From Streptomyces peucetius (GTDB lineage: Bacteria > Actinomycetota > Actinomycetes > Streptomycetales > Streptomycetaceae): a DNA stretch of 64,000 nucleotides. Location: contig NZ_CP107567.1 of assembly GCF_025854275.1 (NCBI RefSeq), forward strand, positions 2,356,001-2,420,000, given 5' to 3'. Both the position numbers and the translations under genes were made by a program. Positions within the stretch are counted from its first letter, which is position 1. Each line of letters begins with the position of its first letter. Positions 63,105-64,000 of the stretch are shown here, one piece after another. The notes under the pieces were generated by a model, which had not been told where the DNA came from, did not search any database, and worked only from the letters and a program-made list of their open reading frames with translations.

Positions 63105-64000
63105 GGTTGCTGTGCCTTTCGCTGGGAAGTGCGGTGTGCGGGTTCCACGACAACGGTCTCGCCGACCGCGTACCGGGCGAGCGCGGGCAGCGCGGCCACA
63201 CCGGCGGGTGTGCGCTTCACCAGGCCGAGCGCGGTCAGTCTGGCCAGCGCCTGCTCGACCAGTTCCCCCTCCGTGCCCGGCTGCTTGGCGCTCTTGGACC
63301 AGAACGCGCCGTGGACGGCGGCCAGTTCCCGCACCCGGTGCTCCAATGCACCCCGGCTGACCTCGCCGTCCGCGGCGGCGAGGTGCTCGGCGAGCAGCAG
63401 GGTGATGTGCCCGTGGGTGCCCTGTTCGGGCATGCGTACGTCGGTGAGGTCGTCGTGGGGATCGACCATGGCGACGCCCTCGGCCCGCACCTCCGCCACC
63501 AGGCCGGTCAGCTCATTGACGCGGGCGGTGAGGAAGGCGCGCTGGCGGGTCAGGTAGGCCAGCTCCTCGTCGGTCAGCTCGGCGTAGTACAGCACCGGGT
63601 CGTCGAGGAGACGGCGGGTCAGCTTCTGACGGATCGCGCGGAACCGCAGCTCGTCGCTGTCCAGGGCGCTCTCCGCGGTGAGTGCGTCCAGCCGCTCCTC
63701 GAAGCCGTCCGCGTCGATCAGTGACGGGCCGTGGCGGGCGGCCAGCAGTCCGGCCAGGACGCGGCGCTCCACGTCGTAGAGGACGTCGCCCGCGCCGCTG
63801 ACGTAGGCGTCCTCGTCGCCGGCCACCCGGCGCAGGACCCCGTACCGCAGCAGCAGCCGTACCACGGCGGCGAGGTCCAGGCGCTCCTCGCGCCGCTCGA
63901 GTGTGAACCCCACGCCAGCAGCCTCCAGTTGTGGGTCGGCGGCATCGAGCACGACCTGTTCGGCGAGGCGGCCGAGCGCGATCTGGGCCTCCCCGCGTTC
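63101..64000 (-). CDS. jetB: Wadjet kleisin-partner protein JetB (TIGR02678), 5' end outside the window
   Basis: 300 codons are visible. The frame is open to the right edge (RGEAQIALGRLAEQVV before the first in-window start candidate), so the gene continues beyond 64000. It shows FTLERREERLDLAAVVRLLLRYGVLRRVAGDEDAYV and LDDPVLYYAELTDEELAYLTRQR, typical of the TIGR02678 family, with winged-helix character. It overlaps jetC by 4 nt (ATGA). jetA (TIGR02677) is expected immediately upstream, off the window. Confidence 0.88.
   Translation of the reverse strand, partial: ERGEAQIALGRLAEQVVLDAADPQLEAAGVGFTLERREERLDLAAVVRLLLRYGVLRRVAGDEDAYVSGAGDVLYDVERRVLAGLLAARHGPSLIDADGFEERLDALTAESALDSDELRFRAIRQKLTRRLLDDPVLYYAELTDEELAYLTRQRAFLTARVNELTGLVAEVRAEGVAMVDPHDDLTDVRMPEQGTHGHITLLLAEHLAAADGEVSRGALEHRVRELAAVHGAFWSKSAKQPGTEGELVEQALARLTALGLVKRTPAGVAALPALARYAVGETVVVEPAHRTSQRKAQQP

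Overview
The window is high-GC actinobacterial DNA, almost certainly a Streptomyces chromosome. The evidence is very strong third-position G/C bias with long antisense shadow frames, frequent GTG starts, a FasR-FabD-FabH-AcpP-FabF block in canonical order, an MreB/Mbl-like protein, a DUF3145 protein and a MatB malonyl-CoA synthetase. No plasmid or phage replication genes are seen.

Layout. Positions 1-19150 are mostly core chromosome. They hold a partial VOC gene, a divergent TetR/NAD(P)-binding pair with twin operators, a clipped SUKH gene, pirin, the fasR-fabDH-acpP-fabF fatty-acid cluster, a MITE-like repeat, DUF3145, and a run of exported enzymes (SGNH lipoprotein, C15-type peptidase with Ser in place of Cys, class A beta-lactamase, M14 carboxypeptidase). 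A nitrilase-like amidase, an EI24 protein, Ohr, an MDR oxidoreductase and MarR are also here. An IS1182 element (about 19159-20939) marks the next border, beside an LtrA remnant. Positions 21377-35639 are again chromosomal: a zinc-ribbon/membrane protein, mbl, a decayed GAF sensor, LysE, matB with an overlapping fused carboxyltransferase, a rearranged S8 peptidase pseudogene, a VOC gene, a sigma-like/zinc-finger/ricin membrane protein, a PhnB-like gene split by a perfect IS insertion, and a YGSN-motif protein.

Positions 35840-45040 look like one catabolic or detoxification island: MFS exporter, two SnoaL-like paralogues, a ruined LLM flavin oxidoreductase, MarR, an isochorismatase-family hydrolase, an AMP-forming acyl-CoA ligase and an MDR remnant. 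Four promoters in it share a TTGA-N3-TCAA type site, which suggests one MarR regulon. A G tract of more than 100 nt interrupts this island and may be an assembly artefact.

Positions 45260-50610 are a conflict-gene zone. It has a WXG100-like putative effector tightly coupled to a SUKH-4 immunity gene, a frameshifted SUKH/deaminase gene, a P-loop NTPase-WD40 gene broken by two TAG codons and a frameshift, and an antirestriction-methyltransferase/SUKH chimera. After an intact tRNA-Gly(UCC), positions 51000-57250 are transposon-rich: a defective IS5-type element, a collagen-like secreted protein, IS1380, IS110 and degraded surface-protein genes.

At 57428-57472 there is only the 3' half of a CAU-anticodon tRNA, followed by its own terminator. 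This is the footprint of site-specific integration. Immediately inside lies a type II Wadjet (JetBCD, TIGR02678/02680/02679) anti-plasmid operon. It runs off the right edge, so jetA and the intact tRNA are expected beyond position 64000. The window shows a stable lipid-metabolism core next to a heavily shuffled accessory zone where defence, toxin-immunity and IS genes collect and decay. All family assignments come from reading motifs. No searches were run.
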